A DNA stretch of 64,000 nt from Glebionis coronaria. Its lineage: Eukaryota > Streptophyta > Magnoliopsida > Asterales > Asteraceae. Under the pieces are notes generated by a model. That model did no database searches and was not told the origin of the DNA. It saw only the letters and a program-made list of their open reading frames with translations. This document shows positions 24,980-38,306 of the stretch, in pieces. The stretch spans positions 215,992,592 through 216,056,591 of the forward strand of contig CM046882.1 in assembly GCA_025667525.1 (NCBI GenBank), read 5' to 3'. How positions within the stretch are numbered: position 1 is the stretch's first letter; each line of letters begins with the position of its first letter. Made by a program: the position numbers and the translations under genes.

Positions 24980-27900
24980 TGTGACAATCCGTCAATTTGT
25001 GGTTGATATTTTATTCTCGAATATTATTTAAAAACATTATTTTAATATTACAATATGAACTCACTTATTTTTGGGAAGAAATTTGGATTTACGTCTTGAA
25101 GTAGCATCGACTACGTCTAAACCGGAGGATTCAACGTTACGTGCTTACATTTACATACACCGTCTTTGGTGGCAGTCCGACATTCCAGAAGATAAATTTG
25201 TCCATGAATATTATTTTGGAGTTTTAAATTTGTGTTGGTTCATAAACTCAAAAATTTACAAGAAGAGATTAGGACTTAAGATTTTATTTTTACGTCCTTT
25301 ACGACTAAACCGGAAACCCTAGGATTACGTAATTACGTTTTCGAACTCCGTTTTTGATGAGACAATTTTTATTGGATTCGTTTTGTGACGTTGATTCATA
25401 ATCTATAAAAACGTTTTTCGTAAAACGACCCGAGGGCACGCAAATCGAGGAAACTAGAATCGAGGAGTACCCGTAAATAAATGGGGATGAGACAAGTGTG
25501 ACACTTGTCCCACCCCCACTCAAACCGGCCTTAACTAAGCCACTACACCCCTTATGTGTCAAAAGCTTCCCAAGGAAGCATAACACATGTTGAAGCCCTT
25601 TTGAAACCCTATTGATTGGAGGTGATTATAACATCCATGGAGGAGTTTCCATGGAGTCTTGAGGCTGATTTTCCACAAGGAGTATATGAAGGTTGGTGGT
25701 CTTGAAGATGGTCTTGGCTATGCACAAGTTTCTCCGTCAAAATCCATGTTTTCATCACAACCTACATCAACTTGGTGGTATAAAGATTGTCCTCCTCATC
25801 CTCTTGTTATTTTTGGATATGTAATCATGTATTTTATTTCCTATTGTATATGTTTATGATGATTATATGATGATAAAAATATTGTGTGGGGATTTGGTGT
25901 TGATAAATATGCTTAAAAAGATGGATAAACTACATGTAAAATGGGTAAATCTTGTTAAAATGGTAGGCTGTATAAAAACAGTAACTAACCACATGTTAGA
26001 CTGATAAAATGATGAAGTAGAATCCATTTAAAGTAAGATATGGGTCTTGTACACATGTGAGAGTTGGCCATGCAATGGAATCATTGTAATGAGTGAGATA
26101 TGATCAAAACAAGTTTAAGATACAAATCTGAGTTCACTGTTTTGGACGGTTTTTAGAGAATACTTAGAGGATAATACAACAGTAGCTATAGGAGAGTTAA
26201 ATGGAGCACATATCATGTAGTTTATGTGATAAAAATTTGAACTTCTATCTCCATATAGAACTCTAGATATGGCAGTTTTGGTGAAGATGAGAATAAAAAT
26301 CAGATTTTGGAAATTAAAGTATAATACTATTATATAAGCACTCAAAATTTAATAGTATAAAATATAAATTAAAACCCACTAACTTATATAATACATTTAT
26401 ATAAATATGTAAAATGGTAAATAAGTGGACATTTTAATAAAAATGGTAACTTGTTAAGTTTTATAAGTTATAAAACTATAAACATGATTTTTACGACTTT
26501 TTCGGCTAATACTGTAAAATTAACGTTTTTGTTAAATAAAACTTAGACGGTCGGACCCGTCTAATGTGAACTTTATAAAACTTATATACTGATATATAAA
26601 CATGTATAACAAGTAAAAACCGATAAAACCCGAACTATATAATATACGGACATTAACGGACTAAATTAACGTTATTGGACTAATAATACAACAAAAATGG
26701 ACTAAAACACTTATAAACATATTATTGGGCTTAACACATTTAGGCCCAACTTGTAAAGTGTAGATACTGATAATATAAGTATAACATGGATTAATACAAG
26801 TTAAGAACTTATAATAGGCTTATTGGACCTAAAACACGTAAATAGGTAAAACGAGAAAACTAGTATAAAAGTTATCGACATATAACACAAAAATGAGCAA
26901 ACGAGAATATGTAAACCCACTTGATCATCATATATATAAAATCATCATATGTATACATAATTGTTATTTTTATAAAGTCATTGGACATGAGTCTAAGACG
27001 AGTATTATTTGTCTAGGTTTCCGTGATTGAAGCACGTACCGTACGTCCGAATTGCCGATAACCCGCCTTCCCACATCAACGTGAGTTCAAAGCCTCGCAA
27101 TCTTTTAAATGTTTTTATGAAATGTTTTATAAACCCGCGAGGGAGATAACATGTTAGTTTTTATAATATAGGACACCATTTGTCCCGATTGTTTGTTTAT
27201 TTATTTGGACCCGAATGACTGAATGACCCGATTGTATGACCCGATAAATGATTAAAGGACCTGATAAATGAAATTAAATGGATTATTAAAGTTAGGTTAT
27301 GTCACTAAAATTCCCATTAGCATGAATTGTGAACTACCGGGTTTTGGTAGACGCTTGTGCATATAATAGTACTATTTGGGGACGATCACCCCAGTTCGCG
27401 CCTTGACGGTTGATCCCCGTCGTGCCACATTGATTGGTAAGCGAATTTATGTATGAGAAGATTTCCATAGCGTGACCTTTGTGACGACACGCTACTTTAG
27501 ATGGGCAAAATTGGTATCGGGTTAGCTACCCGTTGTTGGTTTAGTAAGGTAACAATGTCATGCGGCTTATAATAATCCGATTAACGAAATACTTATAGAC
27601 GCACCGAATTACGACGTATTGCCTGACTAGCAATACAGGGTCATACTATTGATATTATGTTCGTGTTTTGGTTTTCATAACCATATCCATATAACGGTTT
27701 TTATTTAACTTTATACAACGTCGTAAGACGTATTCTATGATGTTTTTACGACATTGGCTCGTTTAATGATTTTTAAGGCAAATGCCTATATTATGATTTT
27801 CGATAAGGATTTGTATAAAATGACTTTGGCTATTTTATGGTCTATTAAAATGATTTGTACAAAATGATTTTCGATAATAATTTTATACCGATATTATATT

Positions 27901-28232
27901 GATGGTTTATTAAACTCTATGAATTCACTCGGCGTTATCGCTGACCTTTTCTTTTAATATGTTTTATCTCAGGTACTTGAAGGTAATTCTCGGGAAGACG
28001 ACAAGAATTCATGGCCCGCACTTAAACAATATGTTCCATTCAAATATATTGTAAAACTTTGTATGAAACATAATGACTTGGGACCGATGTAACTTTGATA
28101 TTTATGAATGGAAATGATTTATTATTACACGACGCGATTTTTATGCGTTGTCTATGATGTGAGTAATGTGCTATCCCGTAACACCAACGAGTCTTCCGCT
28201 GTATTGAGTTGTATAAATTTGGGGGTGTTACA
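24980..28232 (+). repeat. Element C 5' LTR
   Basis: 3253 bp. Relative to the 3' LTR it lacks 186 bp at 25584-25590, between two CACATGT repeats. ORF-like stretches here recur in the 3' LTR only because the LTR is duplicated; the differences between the copies are mostly amino-acid changing. Confidence 0.92.
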
Positions 28233-28235
28233 GTT

Positions 28236-28252
28236 TGGTACCAGAGCTCTCG
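28236..28252 (+). promoter_or_regulatory. Element C primer-binding site
   Basis: TGGTACCAGAGCTCTCG, a one-base variant (TACC for TATC) of the initiator-Met PBS used by A and B. Confidence 0.75.
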
Positions 28253-28432
28253 TTATAGAGAACGAAAGATTTTTAAAACCAAGGTTTTGAATAAAACATT
28301 TCAAAATCTTTTAACTATAAACATTTTTCTAAAAATGTCTAAAAATCTTTTGACTATAACGGTGCCGAAGAATTCCCTAGTTACCGACAAGGCCAGACTG
28401 AGAAGTGTTATTTTAATATATATATAACTTGG

Positions 28433-28710
<278 letters not shown>

Positions 28711-31089
28711 TGATGTAATTTTATTACATGATTGTTTGATGATTATTTTGATATTTATATGAGGTATTTATACGACGTAGATTGTCACAAGTAACCCTAA
28801 ATCCCCTAGTAAATTAATCGAAGCTATTCTTGTAGGAATTCTAGCTATCCTAGATCTAAACCAAGTTGTGGATATTTATGATCCCAACAAATGGTTGATA
28901 TTCGTAGAAATGTAGATATTAGTTGATTGTGACATTGAAGAAGAATTAGAGAGATTAAAACTGATATCGATGTCATGACGATCTTTTCTTATAGAGTGGA
29001 GTTTGACAAAACGTTACCACCTAGAAAGATGTCATCTGAGTCGTTGTCACTCAATTCTTAAATTTGAAATCGAAAGGGTGAATGTTGCACTTGAGGCTGT
29101 CACTGGAACCGTTACCCAAAAGCCTCATGCCACTAATACCTTTCCGAGAAGTCTAGTTGAATGATCAAGTCATTTTATATTAATGACTCATTTGATAATT
29201 GTTGTTGTAAGAAATATAGGATTGGAAATGAAGTGTGGATCATATCAAGCTTTTATTGCCTATTAAGGTTTATGAATAAGGTTGAAAGTATTTGGAGAAT
29301 GAAGTAGGATATAGCATTGAGTACAAGTTGATTGAAAACTTGAATAAAGTAAAATTTAATTTGTATGGAATATGATATTGATAAGAGGAAGTCATTAAGT
29401 TATGTGATTGAATTATAAGGTTTTAATTGATTGTAGGTTTGTGTTAAGGGTTCTTCCTAGGCCTTTGTCCACTAATGAGGATGCCCAATGTCCAAGAAAT
29501 AAATTGAAGAAATCTTCTTCTGAATTGAGACCGATGGATCTTCTGGGACAGGTGGAACACCAAATGACTCTTGTAGATTAGTATTCATTGCGGTATCTTT
29601 TAAAAATAATCCCTAACTTAACTGAGACATCAGTTGGTAGGATGAGTTCTTGGAATTGTATGACATAGTGACACGTAATGTGTTACGATACAATTTTGAC
29701 TTGTTTATGATTAATGAAAAGACTACCTTTGATTGCTAAATTCTACATGTATCGATGTTATCTATCCTTTATCGCTTCATCCTAATGTTCACATTAGTGA
29801 TGCAACCATTGAACGAGTACTCATCTTGATTTGAGTTACGTTGTGGATTATTATTTTTGAGTGCCATCAAGGTCATGAACCTCATGATTATTTGGCTAAG
29901 CTCATTTCCTAGCATATTGTATTTAGTTCTTAGTGAACAAGTTTTCATCACTCTTTTGCAGATCACACCTTGTTTTTATAAAGTTAAAACAGTATCCTTT
30001 GAGAGAATTTAATTTTCATCACTATAAGGATTATTCAAAGTGAGATTTATCAGTGATTGTTATCGAAATAAAGTTGATTATGAAATACCTTGGAAAACTT
30101 AATTGTTTTCATAACAAGGAAAATCTTTGTAAATTTATTTTGATTCTTATTTAAGAATTAAGCATGAAAATGTTTTTATTATAAACATGATGATAAAATT
30201 TTGACGAACTGAGTATTGCATTGTTAATCTTGAAATTGTATATAGTTGCGCGCCTACATACAATTTGGAATGGACCATGCAAGGCTAATTAGTAGTCACC
30301 ATAAAACTGATTAATAAACAATAATTTTTCTTTGAAGATTGTGAAAGAGTAAAATTTATGAGATCTGCAAGAAGTGAAAAATGAGGACATAATGTTAGGG
30401 ACACCTACATATGTGCCTATAGAATCTATTCTTCTGAGTCGAATTTACTCATCTGTGGAAATTGTCTTATTTGACAATTGACAATTCTTTCTTGTCCAAT
30501 TCTCCCGTAGTGAGATTCTTAGGAAAAGTATCTAATTACCAAGTGTTGATACCCGACTGGATGTATCGACGTTCCTATCATTTCTTTTGATTTGATTTCA
30601 TTTGAATGACCTGGGTAACGATCCGAGGAGCTTTCGAATGCGTACTCAAATTATGAAAACATGGATTATATTCATATTCGTTAAATGTTTTCGTTTGTAT
30701 CTGATTTGAAATTATCTCGCATATATTATGCGTTGACCTTACTCTTTAGATGTTAGTTGTGTCTCCATATATACTTGAATTTGTGAAGGATCGTGAGTTA
30801 TTATTAGACTTTTGAGAAGTTCACATCTTATCGACGACAATAAAACTGGAAAGTTGGTAATGCCAGTAGAATGGGTTGATTGATTATGACATAACGACAT
30901 TGTCTTATTTGATGGGAACTCGAGTAGAATTCCCCTAAATGATAAGATGTTTATTATCAAAAGTAATCTAAATGATTCTTGATGGATGACTTGAAATTAT
31001 ACCGCGAATGGTTGTGAATTAGTCATAGATATTATAATCTAGAAGAACCTAATATGAATTTATTAAAAGATGTTTATCTTATCTGAAAC
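28711..31089 (+). other. Element C internal region, gag/protease position, unreadable
   Basis: About 2.4 kb where gag and protease would lie. Short traces only; I cannot place a zinc knuckle or protease motif with confidence. No ORF above about 75 codons. Confidence 0.5.
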
Positions 31090-33110
31090 TTTAGGAGGTA
31101 TTTGTTGGTGAATTACCTAGACTTTCGCCATTAAGGCAAGTTGAAATTAGTATTGATTATATTTCCGGTGCTGCACTTGTGGCTTGTGCACAGTACATCA
31201 GCACCATCTGAATTTAAGGAATTGCCGTACAACTGAGAGAGTTGTCGGAGAAAGATTTTTTTTCTACCAAGCCCGTCATCATGAAGAGCTATGGTGTTAT
31301 CATTCCTTATATTTATAGATTACTGTGAACTGAGTAAATTGACAATCGAAAACGATATCCATAACTCGAAATGGAAGATTTGTTCGATCATTTATAAGGT
31401 TTTTGATCCTTAGCATGGGGTTATCATCAACTCCGCAACTGCGAAAAGGATTATCTATTCCAATCACTACATCCGGTACTTGTAATGAACGTTATGAGTT
31501 TCACGTGATGTCGTTTGGATTGACAATGCACATGTAGTATTCATAAATTTGGTGAATCACGTGTGTAGGCTGTAATTTGATAAATTCATTCGTGTGATCG
31601 TTAAGGACCAATTGCTTGTATATAAGAATAAGAATGAGTTAATAATTAATTATAGATTGCCCTGAATTGGCCGAACAACAAAAACTTGTACCTTGAATAC
31701 ATAACATGAGATTAAAGACTTAAACCTTTACATGATTTAACCGTGAGATTAATAGATAATGGAATTTAAATTGACTCTTCAAAATTAAGAGCCCTTTTAA
31801 GACTTTGGATTTTACCAAAAAGAAATGGAAATATATTTTGACAAATGTTTTAACAAAAGATTTTAAGGGATTATTCCTTTATAACCAAAACATTTAACTG
31901 AACTTCTGTTTAGGGGTAAATGTTTTTGCATACCTTAAGACAACCTAAGAAGGAATGAGAAAACCATTTAGACCATGACTTGAAATTTCAAACGACAATT
32001 TTTGCTTTTCAACTAAGAAAATTTTGACCAAAGTATAACCAAAGATTTTTCGAACATTTACGAATCTTATTAATTATTTTCGATAAATCAACAAAAATCT
32101 TGTTAATTAAATTCAAATTTATTTTTGAACATTTTTATATAATTGGTCGAACTAAGAGATTTAAAATTTTTACGTTTACGTTTCATAAAAATTTAATAAT
32201 TATTATTTAATTAATTGTAATAGTTATCTATGCTTTAAACGCCGGATTGAGAAAAAAAAACTGATAAAAATGATAAGTGAGACGAAACTGAAACTTAGAA
32301 AATATTAAGAAAGGTGAACGTAATTACTGACGCATAATATAGAAAGAATATCTGAGTGAATTGTGGACATGATAATTATATCATCATGAGAAGTGAATAT
32401 AGATACCGACGCATTATGTAGAAAAGATAAAGAACCAGTTAGGACATGTTCCTTATTAATGAAGGTGCAAGATAAATTGCCGAACAATATAAAATAAACG
32501 ATGTTTGTAAAAAGGATAATATAGATAATAAAAGGAGTTCGCGTCTAATGTGAACCATTAGAATTGAGAAGCCGATAGCGTTGAATGTTTTAAAGGCCAC
32601 TTGTGGTTGCCTAAATATGGAGATTGTGAGATATAGTTATGTTGGAATTTGTAAGTATAAGTATTCTATTTATGTCATTTTATGACTAAAAGTATCTTTG
32701 TCTGAAGAAGTTGTACTGATGACGAATTATGAAGGCAGACATCGCCTCATACATTAGTAAACGTCTAGCTATTGCAAAGGTCATCATCAGAATTTGATTC
32801 GATTTGGGTCATCGACGACAGACTGACCAAATCTGCTAATATCATTCCCGTTAATGATAAATGCAAAAGAGTTATGTAAACATAGTGTACCTGTATCGAA
32901 CATCTTTATCAAGATCCTCGCTTCGCATCAAATTTCTAGAGATTTGCTCAGAAATCATTGAGAACGAACCTTGATGAGAGTACTATGTACCACCCCAATC
33001 GAAGGGACAAGGTAAAGTAACGATACAAAGTAATATAAGTGCTATTTTATGTTTGAATGAATGACCTTTGGTAATAAACCGTATAATCGTTTTCCTTTGG
33101 AGAGATTATC
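31090..33110 (+). pseudogene. pol: Element C pol remnant (RT, RNase H, integrase), heavily decayed
   Basis: Collinear with pol of element B but with many stops and frameshifts. Near 31120-31200 the protease-RT linker reads like VEISIDYISGAALVACAQ. Near 31310-31360 comes IDYCELSKLTIEN (RT box 1), then a YHQL trace near 31425 and MSFGLT near 31510. The FIDD box near 31600 is destroyed (VKDQ). RNase H shows DTDALCRKD near 32410. Integrase shows MKADIASYISK near 32730 with the zinc Cys pair lost, IWVIDDRLTKSA near 32805, and a YHPQSKGQ-like trace near 33000. The stretch 31650-32320 between RT and RNase H has no readable homology although its length fits. Confidence 0.8.
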
Positions 33111-33863
33111 CTTGATAATCATCGTATTAGGATCGAGATCGAATCTTGTTAGGATCTAAATATTAGAGCATTTGTAAGCAGAAGTTGAGATGAAGACATC
33201 CGACATACACCCACTGTGAGTTGGACATGTCTTTTAGGTTTAAGGTTTCCTATGATGGCAAACCTAACCTTACAAAATACCTGAACCGCGAGATCTGAAA
33301 TGATTGTTGAAATTAGGATTTGATTATTAACTGCCGATAGTGGGCAGGAGGTTATGTGAATATGAAATGTAGATCTTGAAGTGACAAATGGGTAGCGAAG
33401 TTATGCCACAATTTTTAACCTTGGAAAAATGAATTCAGGATCTGACAAATCATGGGAAATAAGTCCCCGTTGTATGGGACCATTGAGATGATGTAAAAGT
33501 TGGGATTGAAAGGCATATAAGTTGGATCAACCCTAGGACTTCAAGAACTGCGTGAATTATGTTTCGTAAATCGAACTTGATGGAATATCTATCAAGTGAA
33601 AATATGATTGTTCTTAGTAAAGCTTAGATCGGTGAAAAGTTGCATTCATCAGAAACCTGTGAACATCATGGATAGAGAAAGTAAGTCAACATTAAGCCTG
33701 ATCTTATTCTCGTAGTTATGTTTGATGAAACTCGCTGGTTGTAATGAATTACGCTTGTGAGAAAAGACCGAATGTGGAGGAAATACCCACATGGCTTTAA
33801 CTCTATAAGAAGCGAGTAGTAAGATGATCTTTGAGGACAAAGATCCTGTTTAGGGGTAAATGC
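33111..33863 (+). other. Element C 3' end with weak PPT
   Basis: Decayed integrase C-terminal sequence passing into a G-rich tract (TTAGGGGTAAATGC, 33850-33863) before the 3' LTR. A near copy of that tract (CTGTTTAGGGGTAAATG) also occurs near 31905-31921 inside the pol remnant. Confidence 0.5.
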
Positions 33864-36800
33864 TGTGACAATCCGTCAATTTATGGTTGATATTTTATTC
33901 TCGATATTATTTAAAAACATTATTTTAATATTACAATATGAACTCACTTATTTTTGGGAAGAAATTTGGATTTACGTCTTGAAGTAGCATCGACTACGTC
34001 TAAACCGGAGGATTCAACGTTACGTGCTTACATTTACATACACCGTCTTTGGTGGCAGTCTGACATTCCAGAAGATAAATTTGTCCATGAATATTATTTT
34101 GGAGATTTAAATTTGTGTTGGTTCATAAACTCACAAATTTACGAGAAGAGATTAGGACTTACGATTTTATTTTTACGTCCTTTACGACTAAACTGGAAAC
34201 CCTAGGATTACGTAATTACGTTTTCGAACTTCGTTTTTGATGAGACAATTTTTATTGGATTCGTTTTGTGACGTTGATTCATAATTTATAAAAACGTTTT
34301 TCGTAAAACGACCCGAGGGCACGCAAATCGAGGAAACTAGAATCGAGGAGTACCCGCAAATAAATGGGGATGAGACAAGTGGGACACTTGTCCCACCCCC
34401 ACTCAAACCGGCCTTAACTAAGCCACTACACCCTTATGTGTCAAAAGCTTCCCAAGGAAGCATAACACATGTAACTAGCTTACTAAGTAAGCTAACACTT
34501 ACCTCAAAACTACTAGCTACACACAATACAACCATTTACACCATGCAAATCAACTCCATTTTCTCTCTACTCCCTCTTCCTTGCCGTCCCAAAATCAAGA
34601 AGAAACACCATTTTGATCAAAAATCAACCATGAAATCCTATGTTATTCTTGCACATGTTGAAGCCCTTTTGAAACCCTATTGATTGGAGGTGATTATAAC
34701 ATCCATGGAGGAGTTTCCATGGAGTCTTGAGGCTGATTTTCCACAAGGAGTATATGAAGGTTGGTGGTCTTGAAGATGGTCTTGGCTATGCACAAGTTTC
34801 TCCATCAAAATCCATGTTTTCATCACAACCTACATCAACTTGGTGGTATAAAGATTGTCCTCCTCATACTCTTTTTATTTTTGGATATGTAATCATGTAT
34901 TTTATTTCCTATTTTATATGTTTATGATGATTATATGATGATAAAAATATTGTGTGGGGATTTGGTGTTGATAAATATGCTTAAAAAGATGGATAAACTA
35001 CATGTAAAATGGGTAAATCTTGTTAAAATGGTAGGCTGTATAAAAACAGTAACTAACCACATGTTAGACAGATAAAATTATGAAGTAGAATCCATTTACA
35101 GTAAGCTATGGGTCTTGTACACATGTGACAGTTGGCCATGCAATTGAATCATTGTAATGAGTGAGATATGATCAAAACAAGTTTAAGATACAAATCTGAG
35201 TTCACTGTTTTGGACGATTTTTAGAAAATACTTAGAGGATGATTCAACAGTAGCTATAGTAAGAGTTAAATGGAGCACATATCATGTAGTTTATGTGATA
35301 AAACTTTGAGCTTCTATCTCCATATAGAACTCTAGATATGACAGTTTTGGTGAAGATGAGAATAAAAATCAGATTTTGGAAATTAAAGTATAATACTATT
35401 ATATAAGCACTCAAAATTTAATAGTATAAAATATAAATTAAAACCCACTAACTTATATAATACATTTATATAAATATGTACAATGGTAAATAAGTGGACA
35501 TTTTAATAAAAATGGTAACTTGTTAAGTTTTATAAGTTATAAAACTATAAACATGATTTTTACGACTTTTTCGGCTAATACCGTAAAATTAACGTTTTTG
35601 TTAAATAAAACTTAGACGGTCGGACCCGTCTAATGTGAACTTTATAAAACTTATATACTGATATATAAACATGTATAACAAGTAAAAACCGATAAAACAC
35701 GAACTATATAATATACGGACATTAACGGACTAAATTAACGTTATTGGACTAATAATACAACAAAAATGGACTAAAACACTTATAAACTTATTATTGGGCT
35801 TAATCCATTTAGGCCCAACTTGTAAAGTGTAGATACTGATAATATAAGTATAACATGGATTAATACAAGTTAAGAACTTATAATAGGCTTATTGGACCTA
35901 AAACACGTAAATAGGTAAAACGAGAAAACTAGTATAAAAGTTATCGACACATAACACAAAAATGAGTAAACGAGAATATGTAAACCCACTTGATTATCAT
36001 ATATATAAAATCATCATATGTATACATAATTGTTATTTTTATAAAGTCATTGGGCATGAGTCTAAGACGAGTATTATTTGTCTAGGTTTCCGTGATTGAA
36101 GCACGTACCGTACGTCCGAATTGCCGATAACCCGCCTTCCCACATCAACGTGAGTTCATAGCCTCGCACTCTTTTAAATCTTTTTATGAAATGTTTTATT
36201 AAACTGCGAGGGAGATAACATGTTAGTTTTTATAAAATAGGACACCATTTGTCCCGATTGTTTGTTTATTTATTTGGACCCGAATGACTGAATGACCCGA
36301 TTGTATGACCCGGTAAATGATTAAAGGACCCGGTAAATGAAATTAAATGGATTATTAAAGTTAGGTTATGTCACTAAAAGTCCCATTAGCATGAATTGTG
36401 AACTACCGGGTTTTGGTAGACGCTTGTGCATATAATAGTACTATTTGGGGACGATCACCCCAGTTCGCGCCTTGACGGTTGATCCCCGTCGTGCCACATT
36501 GATTGGTAAGCGAATTTATGTATGAGAAGATTTCCATAGCGTGACCTTTGTGACGACACGCTACTTTAGATGGGCAAAATTGGTATCGGGTTAGCTACCC
36601 GTTGTTGGTTTAGTAAGGTAACAATGTCATGCGGCTTATAATAATCCGATTAACGAAATACTAATAGACGCACCGAATTACGACGTATTGCCTGACTAGC
36701 AATACACGGTCATACTATTGATATTATGTTCGTGTTTTGGTTTTCATAACCATATCCATATAACGGTTTTTATTAACTTTATACAACGTCGTAAGACGTA

Positions 36801-37299
36801 TTGTATGATGTTTCTACGACATTGGCTCGTATAATGATTTTTAAGGCAAATGCCTATATTATGATTTTCGATAAGGATTTGTATAAAATGACTTTGGCTA
36901 TTTTATGGTCTATTAAAATGATTTTTACAAAATGATTTTCGGTAATAATTTTATACCGATATTATATTGATGGTTTATTAAACTCTATGAATTCACTCGG
37001 CGTTATCGCTGACCTTTTTTTTAACATGTTTTATCTCAGGTACTTGAAGGTAATTCTCGGGAAGACGACAAGAATTCATGGCCCGCACTTAAACAATACT
37101 TTCCATTCAAATATTTTGTAAAACTTTGTATGAAACATAATGACTTGGGACAGATGTAACTTTGATATTTATGAATGGAAATGATTTATTATTAAACGAC
37201 ACGATTTTTATGCGTTGTCTATGATGTGAGTAATGTGCTATCCCGTAACACCAACGAGTCTTCCGCTGTATTGAGTTGTATAAATTTGGGGGTGTTACA
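33864..37299 (+). repeat. Element C 3' LTR
   Basis: 3436 bp; retains the 186-bp segment (34466-34651) missing from the 5' LTR. Confidence 0.92.
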
Positions 37300-37304
37300 C
37301 ATAT

Positions 37305-37535
37305 GATTCAATTATTTATTTAACTTACAATCGAATAATAACGTAGCTCAGGAAAATGAATCTTGTATTCAAATTGTTTTTAAAACCTATGAATTCACTC
37401 AACCGTTGTGTTGACTTTAAGCATATATTTCATGTGTTGATAAATGATAGCATGGAGCAGCATAATGATGACGTGGAGAGATACAGACATTGGAATTTTT
37501 AGCATTTAAACCTATTTTCTAGATCTCGGGAACCT
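37305..37535 (+). repeat. Element A 3' LTR, part 2, truncated
   Basis: Aligns with 17866 to about 18095 of the 5' LTR and then stops matching near GATCTCGGGAACCTG. The final LTR end and the right target copy are missing. Confidence 0.8.
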
Positions 37536-38306
37536 GTTAATATATTCGTTTTTTAGTATAATCGTTTTTCCTCCAATCGACTCGAATTAAAATCCAATTT
37601 AACCGTTAAGACTTTATTTGTTTTGGTTAATAATAGCTTGCTTGGTATCGATTGTCTTATTAAACTAAAATAGGGAAAATTATTTAGGCTAAGGAATATA
37701 TAAAAATAAAAGCGCAAATAATTCACATCAAAATTACTCAAAATGCAAAATAATTAAACTACAATTTAAAATCTAGATGCAACAAAACTAAACTATAATT
37801 AAAAATATTAATAACTCTAAATACAAAATTAAACTAAATGCAAGCACGTAATAACAAGTAAAAGTGACAAAAATTAAATCACAAAGATAAACTTAAGATT
37901 AAAGCTTAAAGTTTGAACCTTTTTAGCTTATTAATCTTTTTAGATAATAAAGCTTGAAGCTTTATGTACTAATAAGCTTAATAATCACAAAAGGTGTAAA
38001 CTTTATACTCAAAATAAGCTAGTCTAAATTAAAACTAATTTTTAAATCTACTTTTAAGACTAAAGTAGCTTTTATAACTAATAAAACGATTTTAATAAAA
38101 GAGATAATTTTTGAAAACAACTTAAACTAAATTAATATAAATATTTAAGCTAAAACGATTAAGCTAGATAATTAAAAAGAGAAGAACTTTAGTACCCGTA
38201 GTCCGTAGTAAACGCTAAAAAAAATCAACATAATCAACGAAGCATGGCCAGTAAAGTACACGGCCTACCAAATCAACAAAATACGGCCCGTAAAGTACAC
38301 GGCCAA
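37536..38306. other. Unassigned AT-rich block, probably retrotransposon debris
   Basis: 770 bp between the truncated LTR of A and element F. No ORF worth reporting. The right end carries two copies of GTAAAGTACACGGCC 39 bp apart and frequent AAGCTT/ATAAGCTT words like those in the LTRs of E and F, so it may be part of another Athila-type LTR. The last 5 bp (GCCAA, 38302-38306) would be F's left target copy. Confidence 0.4.
38251..38304. repeat. Two direct copies of a 15-bp word
   Basis: GTAAAGTACACGGCC at 38251-38265 and 38290-38304, each preceded by GGCC(A/C). Confidence 0.85.

Noticed and set aside
25071..25322. 83-codon ORF repeated at 33954-34205
   Set aside because: It recurs because the LTR is duplicated; it starts at a non-ATG codon and the differences between copies are mostly amino-acid changing.
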